From: Shewanella marinintestina
GTDB lineage: Bacteria > Pseudomonadota > Gammaproteobacteria > Enterobacterales > Shewanellaceae
Direction of reading: 5' to 3'
Length of the DNA: 64,000 bases
NCBI RefSeq assembly: GCF_023283845.1
Contig: NZ_JAKILC010000019.1
Span: forward strand, 1 to 64,000
Below the pieces are notes generated by a model, which did no database searches, was not told the DNA's origin, and saw only the letters and a list, made by a program, of their open reading frames with translations. How positions within the stretch are numbered: position 1 is the stretch's first letter; each line of letters starts with the position of its first letter. The translations under genes were made by a program, and so were the position numbers. Positions 1 to 9,057 of the stretch are shown one piece after another.

Positions 1-130
1 AATAAAAAAGCCAGTTGCTTAACAACTGGCTTCTAGAATTCTTAAATCATTCTGATACAGATCAGAAGTTGCCGTCGTCGATTGGCGTGCCTGACTTTTC
101 AGACTGAATGCACTGGTAAATCTCTTCACG
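1..130 (-). pseudogene. Truncated duplicate of csrA 3' end plus its terminator
   Basis: This 130-bp block is repeated without gaps at 198-327, where it forms the 3' end and terminator of intact csrA (offset 197 bp, only a handful of substitutions). Read on the minus strand, 130-62 encodes the last 22 codons of CsrA, starting exactly at Arg44 and ending with the residues GNF and a stop; Arg52 became Cys and a few tail residues differ. An in-frame TAA sits directly upstream of the Arg44 codon, so the fragment cannot be translated as CsrA. Faint similarity (a shared AGAGACTTCT) continues to about 158. It is a dead partial duplication that keeps a second copy of the csrA terminator. The window edge may hide further copies. 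Confidence 0.85.
8..30 (-). terminator. Terminator copy after csrA remnant
   Basis: GCCAGTTG and CAACTGGC form an 8-bp stem with a CTTAA loop, followed on the minus strand by a run of T. It is identical to the csrA terminator at 205-227 and was duplicated with the csrA tail. Confidence 0.75.
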
Positions 131-204
131 TTAGGTTCATTACGTAGAAGAGACTTCTGCTATTCGTTTATACAATCAACTAAAGCAGAGTTAAGCTAAT
201 AAAA

Positions 205-227
205 AAGCCAGTTGCTTAACAACTGGC
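205..227 (-). terminator. csrA terminator
   Basis: Perfect 8-bp stem GCCAGTTG/CAACTGGC with a CTTAA loop and a T-run on the minus strand, about 30 bp past the csrA stop codon. Confidence 0.85.
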
Positions 228-258
228 TTCTAGAATTCTTAAATCATTCTGATACAGA

Positions 259-456
259 TCAGAAGTTGCCGCCTTCAGATGGCGTGCCTGACTTTTCAGA
301 CTGAATGCGCTGGTAAATCTCTTCACGATGTACAGAGACTTCTTTAGGTGCATTTACACCAATTCTTACTTGGTTACCTTTAACGCCTAATACAGTGACT
401 GTTACTTCGTCACCAATCATCAGTGTTTCACCAACACGACGAGTCAATATCAGCAT
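259..456 (-). CDS. csrA: Carbon storage regulator CsrA
   Basis: CsrA is a small homodimeric RNA-binding protein that binds GGA motifs in leader RNAs and represses or activates translation. The 65-residue product has the family's usual length. The first strand ([10 protein letters not shown]) and the [10 protein letters not shown] segment, with the RNA-contacting Arg44, are intact; the polar C-terminal tail is variable in the family. The start is supported by a strong AAAGGAG ribosome-binding site. A good -10 box (TATAAT on the minus strand, 520-515) lies about 60 bp upstream. The gene has its own terminator, and a damaged copy of its 3' end follows at 1-130. BarA, which controls the antagonists of CsrA in related bacteria, is encoded at 22295-25066. 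Confidence 0.97.
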
Positions 457-970
457 TACTTTGCTCCTTTAGTTCCTAATTCTGCTTTATACGGCATTAT
501 TCCGTTATATTTGTATTATAAGGTTAGCTTAGTACAAATTAACAGTATTCTATTGGAAAAGCGTCAAATAATTACACCTTTTCGGGTATTTAATCACAGT
601 TTTTCAGTTGAAACCTTTTTAACCACTTTAAGAATAACTTTTATCCCTTGCGGCTATTATCAAGCGTTAACATTAAACTAGCATGAATTAATACATTCCC
701 CAAATCAAAGCCCACATTATTCAAACTTTATACAAACAACTCCCTAATAGTGCTGATAAAAAGTGCAACTACATTCAACATAAGCCAATTAACGCCAATG
801 CCGTTTTTTATACTCAAAAATGGTCATTCTTCGAAATCATGGTAGATAAAAACTAATTCGACCAAATTTAGGCAAATAGTCCATAAACTGCCTTATAGAA
901 ATGGAAAGAACTACTTTACAGCTATAAAAAAACGCCCTCAAGGGGCGTTTTTAAGCTTAAAATTTAATGG
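457..970. other. Gene-free region between alaS and csrA
   Basis: 514 bp of AT-rich DNA with no credible coding region on either strand. It holds the csrA leader and promoter (TATAAT at 520-515 on the minus strand) and, at its left-coordinate-high end, the alaS terminator. Related Shewanella and Vibrio genomes carry lysC (aspartokinase) here; no lysC remnant was recognised. Confidence 0.7.
927..953 (-). terminator. alaS terminator
   Basis: AACGCCC (931-937) pairs with GGGCGTT (943-949), with an A-run on the left and a T-run on the right, so it can act in both directions. It lies just past the alaS stop. Confidence 0.85.
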
Positions 971-3598
971 TTAAGCAAGCTTAGCGGTGATCCACGGTAG
1001 CACTTGCTCTAAAGCTGTATCTAGGTTTTCAGGTTGGCTACCGCCAGCCTGAGCCATATCAGGACGTCCACCGCCCTTACCGCCAACCTGAACAGCAATT
1101 GATGCAACCAATTCACCCGCTTTAACTTTGCCAGTTAGATCCTTAGTTACACCTACAATCAGGTTAACCTTGTCTTCACCCGCAATAGCTAATACTACAA
1201 TACCTGATTGTAGCTTTTGCTTAAGCTCATCTTGTAAGCCGCGAAGCGCACCAGCATCGACACCTTCAAGCTTTTTAACAAGCACTTTAGCACCGTTTAC
1301 ATCAACGGCTTCACCAGCAAGGTCAGCACTTGTTGCTGCAGCTAATTTATCTTTTAACTGCGAAAGTTCTTTTTCAAGCTGCTTTGTTTTATCAAGCTGT
1401 GCTTTAAGCTTAGCAACAACCGATGCACTATCACCTTTCAATAATACAGCCGCTTCTTCAAGCTCAGCCTGTTGCTTAGCAACATAAGCCATAGCTGCAG
1501 CACCGGTAACCGCTTCAATACGACGTACACCAGCAGCAATACCGCCTTCTGATGTGATCTTGAATAGTCCGATATCACCAGTACGACCGACGTGAGTACC
1601 ACCACATAGTTCGATAGAGAAGTCGCCCATAGTCACAACACGTACTTCAGCATCGTACTTTTCGCCGAACAGTGCCATTGCACCTTTTTCTTTAGCGGTT
1701 TCAATGTCCATTACTTCAGCTGTTAGCTCGTGGTTACGACGAATTTGCGTATTCACTAGCTCTTCAACTTCTTTTAGTTCGTGAGCTTTTACGCCTTCAA
1801 AGTGAGAGAAGTCAAAACGTAAACGTTCAGGGTCAACTAAAGAACCTTTCTGGCTTACGTGAGTACCAAGTACCTGACGTAGAGCCGCATGTAGAAGGTG
1901 AGTCACTGAGTGGTTTAGTTCAGTTCTATGACGTAGTTTTTTATCAACATTAGCCGCTACAACTTGACCAACCTTGATAGACCCCGCTGCTACACGGCCG
2001 ATATGACCAATTGCTTGAGCGTACTTTTGTGTATCAGTAACTGTGAATTCAGCACCATCAGCAATCAATACGCCTTTATCGCCACACTGACCACCAGACT
2101 CACCGTAAAACGGTGTGTTGTCTAATACGATAACAACATCATCGCCAGCAATAGTGCTATCAACTGACTCACCCGCTTTAAAAATTGCAGTTACAATCGC
2201 TTGGTTATTTAGCTCAGTGTAACCAGTAAAACAGCTTTGCTCTTCAATTTTCAGACCTTCGTTATAGTCTGTCTCGAATTGACCTGCAGCTTGTGCACGG
2301 CTGCGCTGCTCAGCCATTGCAGCTTCAAACCCTGCTTCATCAACAGTAATATCACGTTCACGACATACGTCAGCAGTTAAATCTACTGGGAAGCCATAAG
2401 TATCATAAAGTTTGAATGCTGTTTCGCCATCTAGCACCTTAGTCGTTAACTCGTTTAGCGCTGCATCCAAAATACCTAAGCCGCGCTCTAGAGTACGAGC
2501 AAATTGCTCTTCTTCAGCTTTCAGTGATTTCTCAACAATCGCTTGGGTTTCTTGTAAACCTTTTGCAGCATCAGCGCCCATCACTTCAATAAGAGTTGGA
2601 ACCAGCTTGTAGAAGAAGCTTGCAGTCGCACCTAGCTTGTTACCATGACGCACTGCGCGACGAATAATACGACGAAGCACATAACCCCGACCTTCATTTG
2701 ACGGCATTACACCATCGGCAATTAGGAATGCACATGAACGAATATGGTCAGCAATAACGCGTAGAGACTTATTCTCAAGATCTGTAACGCCTAGTATTTC
2801 CGCTGTTTTCTTGATTAATGCTTGGAAAATATCGATTTCATAGTTTGAATGTACACCCTGCATAATCGCAGCGATACGCTCAATACCCATACCAGTATCA
2901 ACAGATGGCTTAGGTAGCGGTAACATTTCACCGTCAGCCAGGCGGTTGTATTGCATAAATACGATGTTCCAAATTTCAATGAAACGATCGCCATCTTCTT
3001 CTGGAGTACCTGGGCGGCCCCCCCAAATGTGATCGCCATGATCATAGAAAATTTCAGAACATGGACCACATGGACCAGTGTCACCCATCTGCCAGAAGTT
3101 ATCTGATGCGTAAGCAGCGCCTTTATTGTCGCCGATACGGATAATATTTTCAGCTGCAACACCTATCTTCTTATTCCAGATCTCGAATGCTTCGTCATCT
3201 GTTTCATAGATAGTGACGCATAGGCGCTCTTTTGGCAGTTTTAATTCTTCTGTAAGGAATGTCCATGCGAAATGAATAGCTTCTTCTTTAAAGTAATCGC
3301 CGAAACTAAAGTTACCTAACATTTCAAAGAATGTGTGGTGACGAGCAGTGTAACCAACGTTATCTAAATCGTTGTGCTTACCACCTGCACGTACACAGCG
3401 CTGTGAAGACGTTGCACGAGAATAGCTACGCTTATCTGCACCCAAAAACACATCTTTAAACTGGTTCATACCCGCATTAGTAAAAAGCAGTGTTGGGTCG
3501 TTCGCTGGAACGAGAGAACTACTATCTACTACCTGGTGACCATTTGTGCGGAAATATTCCAAAAAAGCACTTCGCAGTGCTGCAGTGGTTTGATACAT
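971..3598 (-). CDS. alaS: Alanyl-tRNA synthetase
   Basis: Charges tRNA-Ala with alanine in the cytoplasm and edits mischarged Ser/Gly. The order is class II catalytic core at the N-terminus, tRNA-recognition region, editing domain with the zinc-type HxxxH (NHSVTHLLH) and CGGTH motifs, and a C-terminal coiled coil and C-Ala domain rich in glycine (GGKGGGRPDMAQAGG). The reading frame is open nine codons further upstream, but I place the start at the internal ATG giving MYQTTAALRSAF, because it matches the E. coli N-terminus and follows an AGGACGG ribosome-binding site. That gives 875 residues, the normal length. A TATAAT -10 box lies at 3672-3667 on the minus strand. Confidence 0.97.
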   Translation of the reverse strand: MYQTTAALRSAFLEYFRTNGHQVVDSSSLVPANDPTLLFTNAGMNQFKDVFLGADKRSYSRATSSQRCVRAGGKHNDLDNVGYTARHHTFFEMLGNFSFGDYFKEEAIHFAWTFLTEELKLPKERLCVTIYETDDEAFEIWNKKIGVAAENIIRIGDNKGAAYASDNFWQMGDTGPCGPCSEIFYDHGDHIWGGRPGTPEEDGDRFIEIWNIVFMQYNRLADGEMLPLPKPSVDTGMGIERIAAIMQGVHSNYEIDIFQALIKKTAEILGVTDLENKSLRVIADHIRSCAFLIADGVMPSNEGRGYVLRRIIRRAVRHGNKLGATASFFYKLVPTLIEVMGADAAKGLQETQAIVEKSLKAEEEQFARTLERGLGILDAALNELTTKVLDGETAFKLYDTYGFPVDLTADVCRERDITVDEAGFEAAMAEQRSRAQAAGQFETDYNEGLKIEEQSCFTGYTELNNQAIVTAIFKAGESVDSTIAGDDVVIVLDNTPFYGESGGQCGDKGVLIADGAEFTVTDTQKYAQAIGHIGRVAAGSIKVGQVVAANVDKKLRHRTELNHSVTHLLHAALRQVLGTHVSQKGSLVDPERLRFDFSHFEGVKAHELKEVEELVNTQIRRNHELTAEVMDIETAKEKGAMALFGEKYDAEVRVVTMGDFSIELCGGTHVGRTGDIGLFKITSEGGIAAGVRRIEAVTGAAAMAYVAKQQAELEEAAVLLKGDSASVVAKLKAQLDKTKQLEKELSQLKDKLAAATSADLAGEAVDVNGAKVLVKKLEGVDAGALRGLQDELKQKLQSGIVVLAIAGEDKVNLIVGVTKDLTGKVKAGELVASIAVQVGGKGGGRPDMAQAGGSQPENLDTALEQVLPWITAKLA

Positions 3599-3961
3599 GA
3601 AACCGTCCTGAATTAGGTTGTGCAAATAGCCCTTAACGAGCTGAGAGATAAATTTTTATGGATAGCATTATAAGCAGAGTCATGGCTAACAACCAGCCCT
3701 GTTGATACAAAACTGCTTCGCTAATAAAGAAATTACAGCTAGAGGAGAGTTGCTAGGCAACTAAATAGATTTATTAGCTCAATGTTACTCATGTACTATA
3801 ACCAATCAGCCACTAAATTAGCCTGCGTCAATAGCTTTATAAACACCATAAAAAAATCGCGGATTGCAAACAGCAGCTCCGCGATGATTAAGTTGACTAG
3901 TCAATAAGCAATATTAATGCTTACAACAAGCTAAGTGGTTCATCCACTAGTAATATCGGTC
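3599..3961. other. Gene-free region between alaS and recA
   Basis: 363 bp holding the recA terminator and the alaS promoter (TATAAT, minus strand 3672-3667). No recX reading frame or fragment was recognised, although recX lies between recA and alaS in E. coli and in most relatives. The stretch is AT-rich without repeats. Confidence 0.7.
3850..3885 (-). terminator. recA terminator
   Basis: An 8-bp stem ATCGCGGA (3856-3863) / TCCGCGAT (3878-3885), followed on the minus strand by a run of T (A-run at 3850-3856 on the plus strand), about 80 bp after the recA stop. Confidence 0.8.
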
Positions 3962-5038
3962 TTAGAAAACTTCACCCGTTTCTAAATCCACATTGTCACC
4001 AGCAGTGTCTGCCGCATTACCAGCATCAGCAGTATCTTTCTCACCATTGCCTAAAAGCATAGCGCGCAATGTTGTTTCAATTTCATTTGAAATTGCTGGG
4101 TTTTCGATAAGGTACTTACCAGCGTTAGCGCGGCCTTGGCCAATCTTGTCACCTTTGTAGCTATACCAAGCACCTGACTTTTCAATTAACTTGTGTACAA
4201 CACCTAAGTCAACTAACTCACCAGTGCTGTTGATACCTTGACCGTATAGGATTTGGAATTCAGCTTGCTTAAATGGTGCTGCAATCTTGTTTTTCACAAC
4301 TTTAACGCGAGTTTCGTTACCAATCACTTCTTCACGGTCTTTAATAGCACCAGTACGACGGATATCTAGACGAACAGAAGCGTAAAACTTAAGTGCGTTA
4401 CCACCGGTTGTTGTTTCTGGATTACCGAACATTACACCAATTTTCATACGGATTTGGTTAATGAAGATAAGCAAAGTATTTGACTGCTTAAGGTTACCTG
4501 CAAGCTTACGCATTGCTTGGCTCATCATACGTGCCGCTAAGCCCATGTGAGAGTCACCAATTTCGCCTTCAATTTCAGCTTTTGGTGTCAATGCTGCTAC
4601 TGAGTCGACAATAATAACGTCAACCGCACCACTGCGAGTTAGAGCATCACAGATCTCAAGCGCTTGCTCACCAGTATCAGGTTGAGAACAAAGTAAGTTA
4701 TCAATATCCACGCCAAGCTTTTTAGCATAGATAGGGTCAAGTGCGTGTTCAGCATCAATAAAGGCACAAGTTTTACCTTGCTTTTGAGCTGCAGCAATCA
4801 CTTCCAATGTCAGTGTTGTTTTACCAGATGATTCGGGACCGTAGATCTCTACGATACGACCCATTGGTAATCCGCCAGCACCTAAAGCAACATCCAAAGC
4901 AAGCGAACCTGTAGAAATAGTTTCTACATCCATTGAACGGTCTTCACCTAACTTCATGATTGAGCCTTTACCAAACTGCTTCTCAATCTGACCTAGAACG
5001 GCGTTCAGTGCTTTCTCTTTATTTGGATCTGTCTTCAT
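3962..5038 (-). CDS. recA: Recombinase A
   Basis: RecA forms ATP-dependent filaments on single-stranded DNA, catalyses strand exchange and triggers LexA self-cleavage in the SOS response. The 358-residue protein has Walker A GPESSGKT at 67-74, a Walker B strand (VIIVDSVAAL), the NQIRMKIGVMFG L2 region and an acidic, alanine-rich C-terminal tail. It is monocistronic: its own LexA-controlled promoter lies at 5138-5165 and a terminator follows. The recX gene normally found just downstream is absent. mutS is divergent. Confidence 0.98.
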   Translation of the reverse strand: MKTDPNKEKALNAVLGQIEKQFGKGSIMKLGEDRSMDVETISTGSLALDVALGAGGLPMGRIVEIYGPESSGKTTLTLEVIAAAQKQGKTCAFIDAEHALDPIYAKKLGVDIDNLLCSQPDTGEQALEICDALTRSGAVDVIIVDSVAALTPKAEIEGEIGDSHMGLAARMMSQAMRKLAGNLKQSNTLLIFINQIRMKIGVMFGNPETTTGGNALKFYASVRLDIRRTGAIKDREEVIGNETRVKVVKNKIAAPFKQAEFQILYGQGINSTGELVDLGVVHKLIEKSGAWYSYKGDKIGQGRANAGKYLIENPAISNEIETTLRAMLLGNGEKDTADAGNAADTAGDNVDLETGEVF

Positions 5039-5137
5039 TCCTATATCCTCTGGAGCACAGTGCGATCTGATATTGGCACTGTATTATCTATTCGGTGACG
5101 ACTCGTTAAGCCTTGGCTAGAGCCTCAATATGAAACT

Positions 5138-5165
5138 AGTATACTGTACAATCATACAGTATCAA
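5138..5165 (-). promoter_or_regulatory. recA promoter with embedded LexA (SOS) box
   Basis: On the minus strand, a -35 TTGATA (5165-5160) and a -10 TATACT (5143-5138) are separated by 16 bp. The spacer is exactly the 16-bp LexA operator CTGTACAATCATACAG (5144-5159), which fits the consensus CTGT-N8-ACAG perfectly. Bound LexA would block both promoter elements. Confidence 0.93.
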
Positions 5166-5358
5166 GTACTGTGTAAAAATATTTTACAAATACATATGAA
5201 TCAACCGCTTACTAATATTAAATAGTAATGCACAGTATTTTATTCACCAAACACTGTAAGAATTACGCCTAAAGCTCACAAAATATTGTTAAGATTAGCG
5301 CCAAGATTGTGTAAGGCGCTACTAGACGCCGCAGTAAAATGACAGGCAAATAAAATCG

Positions 5359-7938
5359 ATGACTGCTATTGATCCTCAAGGTTTAGAAAAACATACCCCA
5401 ATGATGCGTCAGTATCTCACTCTAAAAGCTCAGCATCCTGATATGTTGCTCTTTTACCGTATGGGTGATTTCTATGAACTCTTTTATGAAGACGCCAAAC
5501 GTGCATCAGAGTTACTTGGGATCTCTCTTACAGCTCGAGGCAAGAGCGGTGGTGACCCTATTCCTATGGCTGGTTTGCCTTACCATGCAGTTGAGGGCTA
5601 TTTAGCTAAATTAGTGCAACTACGCGTTTCAGTGGCAATTTGCGAACAAGTCGGCGACCCTGCCACATCAAAGGGCCCGGTCGAACGTAAAGTCGTTCGT
5701 ATCGTGACCCCTGGCACTTTAACTGATGAAGCACTATTACAAGAGCGTCAAGACAACCTTCTTGCTGCACTTTATCAAGGTAAAACAGGTTATGGTTATG
5801 CCACTTTAGACGTGGCATCTGGACGTTTTGTAATTACAGAACTTGCCAATACCGAAGCCTTAGAAGCTGAGCTACAGCGCACTAACCCTGCAGAGCTACT
5901 ATACAGCGAAGACTTCTCGCAAATGAGCCTGATTGCAGGTATGAACGGTACTCGCCGTCGCCCAGAGTGGGAGTTCGACTATGATACCTGCCATCGCCTT
6001 TTATTGAACCAGTTTGGCACTAAAGACTTACGCGGCTTTGGCATCGAAGACGCAAGACTATCGCTGCAAGCAGCTGGCTGCTTAATGCAATACGTTAAAG
6101 ACACTCAACGCACTGCACTGCCGCATATCAACTCGATTGTACGTTTTAATCAGTCAGACAGTATCGTTTTAGATGCTGCGACCCGTCGCAACCTTGAGCT
6201 CACCGTAAACCTCCAAGGTGGCCGCGATAATACTCTTGCTTCTGTGCTTGATAACACTGTTACCCCTATGGGCAGCCGTATGTTGCAGCGCTGGATCCAC
6301 CAACCACTGCGTAACCATGAAATCATTCGTGCAAGACAAGCCTCAATTAAAGAGTTATTGGGTAACGGCAATCATGAAATTCTTGCCGAAGATTTAAAAG
6401 CCCTAGGCGATATTGAACGTATAACCGCACGTATTGCATTACGTAATGCACGCCCTCGTGATTTTGCTCGTTTACGTCAGGCACTGGCGTTATTACCGCA
6501 ACTGCAGCAAACATTAACTCAGGCAAATGCACCGCACCTTCAATACTTATCTCAGGTCATTGGCGAGTTTCCACTAGAACTTGAGCTATTATCTAATGCC
6601 GTTGTTGATAACCCACCAATGCTGATCCGAGATGGTGGCGTTATCCGTGAAGGCTACAATCAAGAGTTAGATGAATGGCGTAAATTAAGTGAAGGCGCCA
6701 CAGATTACCTACACGAACTTGAAGCGCGTGAAAAAGAGCAGACAGGGATCTCGACGTTAAAAGTCGGTTATAATCGCGTGCACGGTTACTACATAGAAGT
6801 GAGCCGTCGCGAATCTGACTTAGTGCCGCTAAGTTACCAACGTCGACAAACCCTGAAAAATACCGAACGCTATATTATTCCTGAGCTGAAAGAACACGAA
6901 GAAAAAGTATTATCAAGCCAAGGCAAAGCACTCGCGCTTGAAAAGCAGCTCTGGGAAGAGTTGTTTGATCTTATCTTACCAAAACTACATGAGTTACAAG
7001 ACTTCGCTCAAGCAGCCGCAGAATTAGACGTACTGTGTAACTTTGCTGAGCGTGCTGAAAGCTTTAATTACCATTGCCCAGAGTTAACTGCCACGCCGGG
7101 AATTCAAATAGAAGCCGGTCGTCATCCAGTTGTCGAGCAAGTAAGTAAGAGCCCATTTATTGCTAACCCAGTAACTCTGAACAATGCGCGTAGAATGCTT
7201 GTGGTTACAGGTCCAAACATGGGCGGTAAATCAACTTATATGCGTCAAGTCGCTTTAATTACTTTGATGGCACATATTGGCTGCTACGTACCAGCTGGAC
7301 ACGCTGTCATTGGCCCAGTCGATCGGATCTTCACCCGTATTGGTGCATCAGATGATCTTGCATCTGGTCGCTCAACTTTCATGGTAGAAATGACGGAAAC
7401 AGCCAATATCTTACATAATGCCACACCTAATAGTTTGGTATTGATGGATGAGATCGGCCGCGGTACATCGACCTATGACGGCCTTTCTCTTGCTTGGTCT
7501 GCAGCAGAGTATTTAGCCAAACACTTGCAAGCGATGACACTATTTGCCACGCACTATTTTGAGCTGACGCAACTGCCTGAACAGTTAGAAAATGTTGAAA
7601 ACGTGCACTTAGATGCGGTAGAACACGGCGATAGCATTGTGTTTATGCATGCCGTTCAAGAAGGTGCAGCGAGCCGTAGTTATGGCTTACAGGTTGCGGC
7701 GCTGGCTGGTGTGCCTAACTGTGTGATTAGCGCTGCTAAACATAAGCTACACCAGCTTGAAAGCCGTGATCATGATGTACAGCAAAATAGCGAGCAGCAA
7801 AATACCCAACAGAGCATAAGTTTTGCCCCTAGTGCCCCATCTCCAGCTCTAGAAGCACTGCAAAAACTCAATCCCGATGAGCTAACGCCAAGACAAGCAC
7901 TGGATTACTTGTATAACCTTAAGAAGTTAGCGCTTTAA
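5359..7938 (+). CDS. mutS: DNA mismatch repair protein MutS
   Basis: Recognises mismatches and small loops and recruits MutL. The 859-residue product has the N-terminal mismatch-binding domain with the DFYELF motif (Phe-Tyr-Glu wedge), connector, lever and clamp domains, and the C-terminal ABC-type ATPase with Walker A GPNMGGKST and the ASDDLASGRSTFMVEM segment. A Gln/Ser/Asn-rich linker near residues 812-828 precedes the small C-terminal tetramerisation domain. The ATG at 5359 gives the standard N-terminus; the ribosome-binding site is weak. It is divergent from recA and convergent with rpoS, and ends at a shared terminator. Confidence 0.97.
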   Translation: MTAIDPQGLEKHTPMMRQYLTLKAQHPDMLLFYRMGDFYELFYEDAKRASELLGISLTARGKSGGDPIPMAGLPYHAVEGYLAKLVQLRVSVAICEQVGDPATSKGPVERKVVRIVTPGTLTDEALLQERQDNLLAALYQGKTGYGYATLDVASGRFVITELANTEALEAELQRTNPAELLYSEDFSQMSLIAGMNGTRRRPEWEFDYDTCHRLLLNQFGTKDLRGFGIEDARLSLQAAGCLMQYVKDTQRTALPHINSIVRFNQSDSIVLDAATRRNLELTVNLQGGRDNTLASVLDNTVTPMGSRMLQRWIHQPLRNHEIIRARQASIKELLGNGNHEILAEDLKALGDIERITARIALRNARPRDFARLRQALALLPQLQQTLTQANAPHLQYLSQVIGEFPLELELLSNAVVDNPPMLIRDGGVIREGYNQELDEWRKLSEGATDYLHELEAREKEQTGISTLKVGYNRVHGYYIEVSRRESDLVPLSYQRRQTLKNTERYIIPELKEHEEKVLSSQGKALALEKQLWEELFDLILPKLHELQDFAQAAAELDVLCNFAERAESFNYHCPELTATPGIQIEAGRHPVVEQVSKSPFIANPVTLNNARRMLVVTGPNMGGKSTYMRQVALITLMAHIGCYVPAGHAVIGPVDRIFTRIGASDDLASGRSTFMVEMTETANILHNATPNSLVLMDEIGRGTSTYDGLSLAWSAAEYLAKHLQAMTLFATHYFELTQLPEQLENVENVHLDAVEHGDSIVFMHAVQEGAASRSYGLQVAALAGVPNCVISAAKHKLHQLESRDHDVQQNSEQQNTQQSISFAPSAPSPALEALQKLNPDELTPRQALDYLYNLKKLAL

Positions 7939-7960
7939 AATGGCTGAATAATAGGCACAA

Positions 7961-7988
7961 AAAAAGCGCAGCTTATACTGCGCTTTTT
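7961..7988. terminator. Bidirectional terminator between mutS and rpoS
   Basis: An 11-bp stem AAAAAGCGCAG / CTGCGCTTTTT with a CTTATA loop, flanked by an A-run and a T-run, placed between the convergent stop codons of mutS and rpoS. Confidence 0.9.
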
Positions 7989-8018
7989 ATTTATCTAATC
8001 TCAGAGCGAGACGGTATT

Positions 8019-8981
8019 TTATGCTTTAAAGATGGCCTCTACCGATAAACCCTGTGCACCTAGTAAGTCTTTCAGACGCTTAAGCGCCTCAACTTGAATT
8101 TGACGAACTCTTTCACGGGTTAAACCAATCTCTTTACCGACATTTTCTAAGGTCGATGGCTCATAACCAAGCAAACCAAATCGGCGCGCTAGCACTTCAC
8201 GTTGCTTAGTATTAAGTTCATCTAACCATTTGACTACTGACTTAGACATGTCTTCATCTTGGACTTTATAGTCTGGACCAACATTATCATCATCCGCTAG
8301 CACGTCCAGAAGTGCTTTATCACTCTCGCCACCAAGCGGTGTATCAACTGAAGTTATTCTCTCATTAAGCTTGAGCATACGACTTACATCGCCACTAGGT
8401 AGATCGAGTTGATCGGCGATCTCTTCCGCTGTAGGCTCATGATCTAGCTTATGTGCTAGCTCTCTTGCTGTACGCAAATAAACATTGAGTTCTTTAACTA
8501 CATGAATAGGTAATCGAATTGTGCGAGTCTGATTCATAATTGCTCGTTCAATCGTTTGTCTAATCCACCATGTCGCATAAGTTGAAAAACGAAAACCGCG
8601 CTCTGGGTCAAATTTTTCTACAGCGCGAATCAAACCTAAATTACCCTCTTCGATTAAATCAAGCAGCGCTAAGCCACGATTATTATATCTGCGGGCAATT
8701 TTTACGACCAATCTAAGGTTACTTTCGATCATACGGTTACGTGATTTCTCACACCCTTTGAGGGACTTACGTGAAAAATACACTTCTTCCTCAGCACTGA
8801 GGAGTGGGGAAAATCCTATCTCACCTAGATACAGCTGTGTGGCATCTAAGTTTTTTTGTAAATCATCTTGTACTTGTTGTTCTAATTCTGCTTCTTTGAC
8901 GTCCTGTTTAGTATCGATTGACTCATTTACGGAGTCGCTTTTTACTTGCTCTGCTACTACGGCATTATTGGTTCTGCTCAT
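8019..8981 (-). CDS. rpoS: RNA polymerase sigma factor RpoS
   Basis: The stationary-phase and general-stress sigma factor. Visible are region 1.2 (ATQLYLGEIGFSPLL), region 2 with the core-binding NLRLVVKIARRY and the -10-recognition FRFSTYATWWIRQTIERA, region 3, and region 4 with the helix-turn-helix (TLENVGKEIGLTRERVRQIQ). I choose the ATG giving MSRTNNAVV because GGGAGAG stands 6 bp upstream; an open extension of eight codons lacks such a site. This gives 320 residues, slightly shorter than E. coli RpoS (330). nlpD lies upstream in the same direction and in relatives contains the main rpoS promoter. Confidence 0.96.
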   Translation of the reverse strand: MSRTNNAVVAEQVKSDSVNESIDTKQDVKEAELEQQVQDDLQKNLDATQLYLGEIGFSPLLSAEEEVYFSRKSLKGCEKSRNRMIESNLRLVVKIARRYNNRGLALLDLIEEGNLGLIRAVEKFDPERGFRFSTYATWWIRQTIERAIMNQTRTIRLPIHVVKELNVYLRTARELAHKLDHEPTAEEIADQLDLPSGDVSRMLKLNERITSVDTPLGGESDKALLDVLADDDNVGPDYKVQDEDMSKSVVKWLDELNTKQREVLARRFGLLGYEPSTLENVGKEIGLTRERVRQIQVEALKRLKDLLGAQGLSVEAIFKA

Positions 8982-9057
8982 AATATCTCTCCCGAATTTT
9001 TCCATTAATTACTGCACGTCTCTATCCTCCGATTTGCCAAATTTGGCGACCTAAAAA

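Noticed and set aside
1..258. tRNA gene next to csrA
   Set aside because: In relatives tRNA genes lie downstream of csrA, but no cloverleaf can be drawn in the 258 bp available.
1128..1487. 119-codon open frame opposite alaS
   Set aside because: It lies wholly within the antisense strand of the conserved alaS coding region, has low-complexity Ser/Ala composition and no ribosome-binding site.
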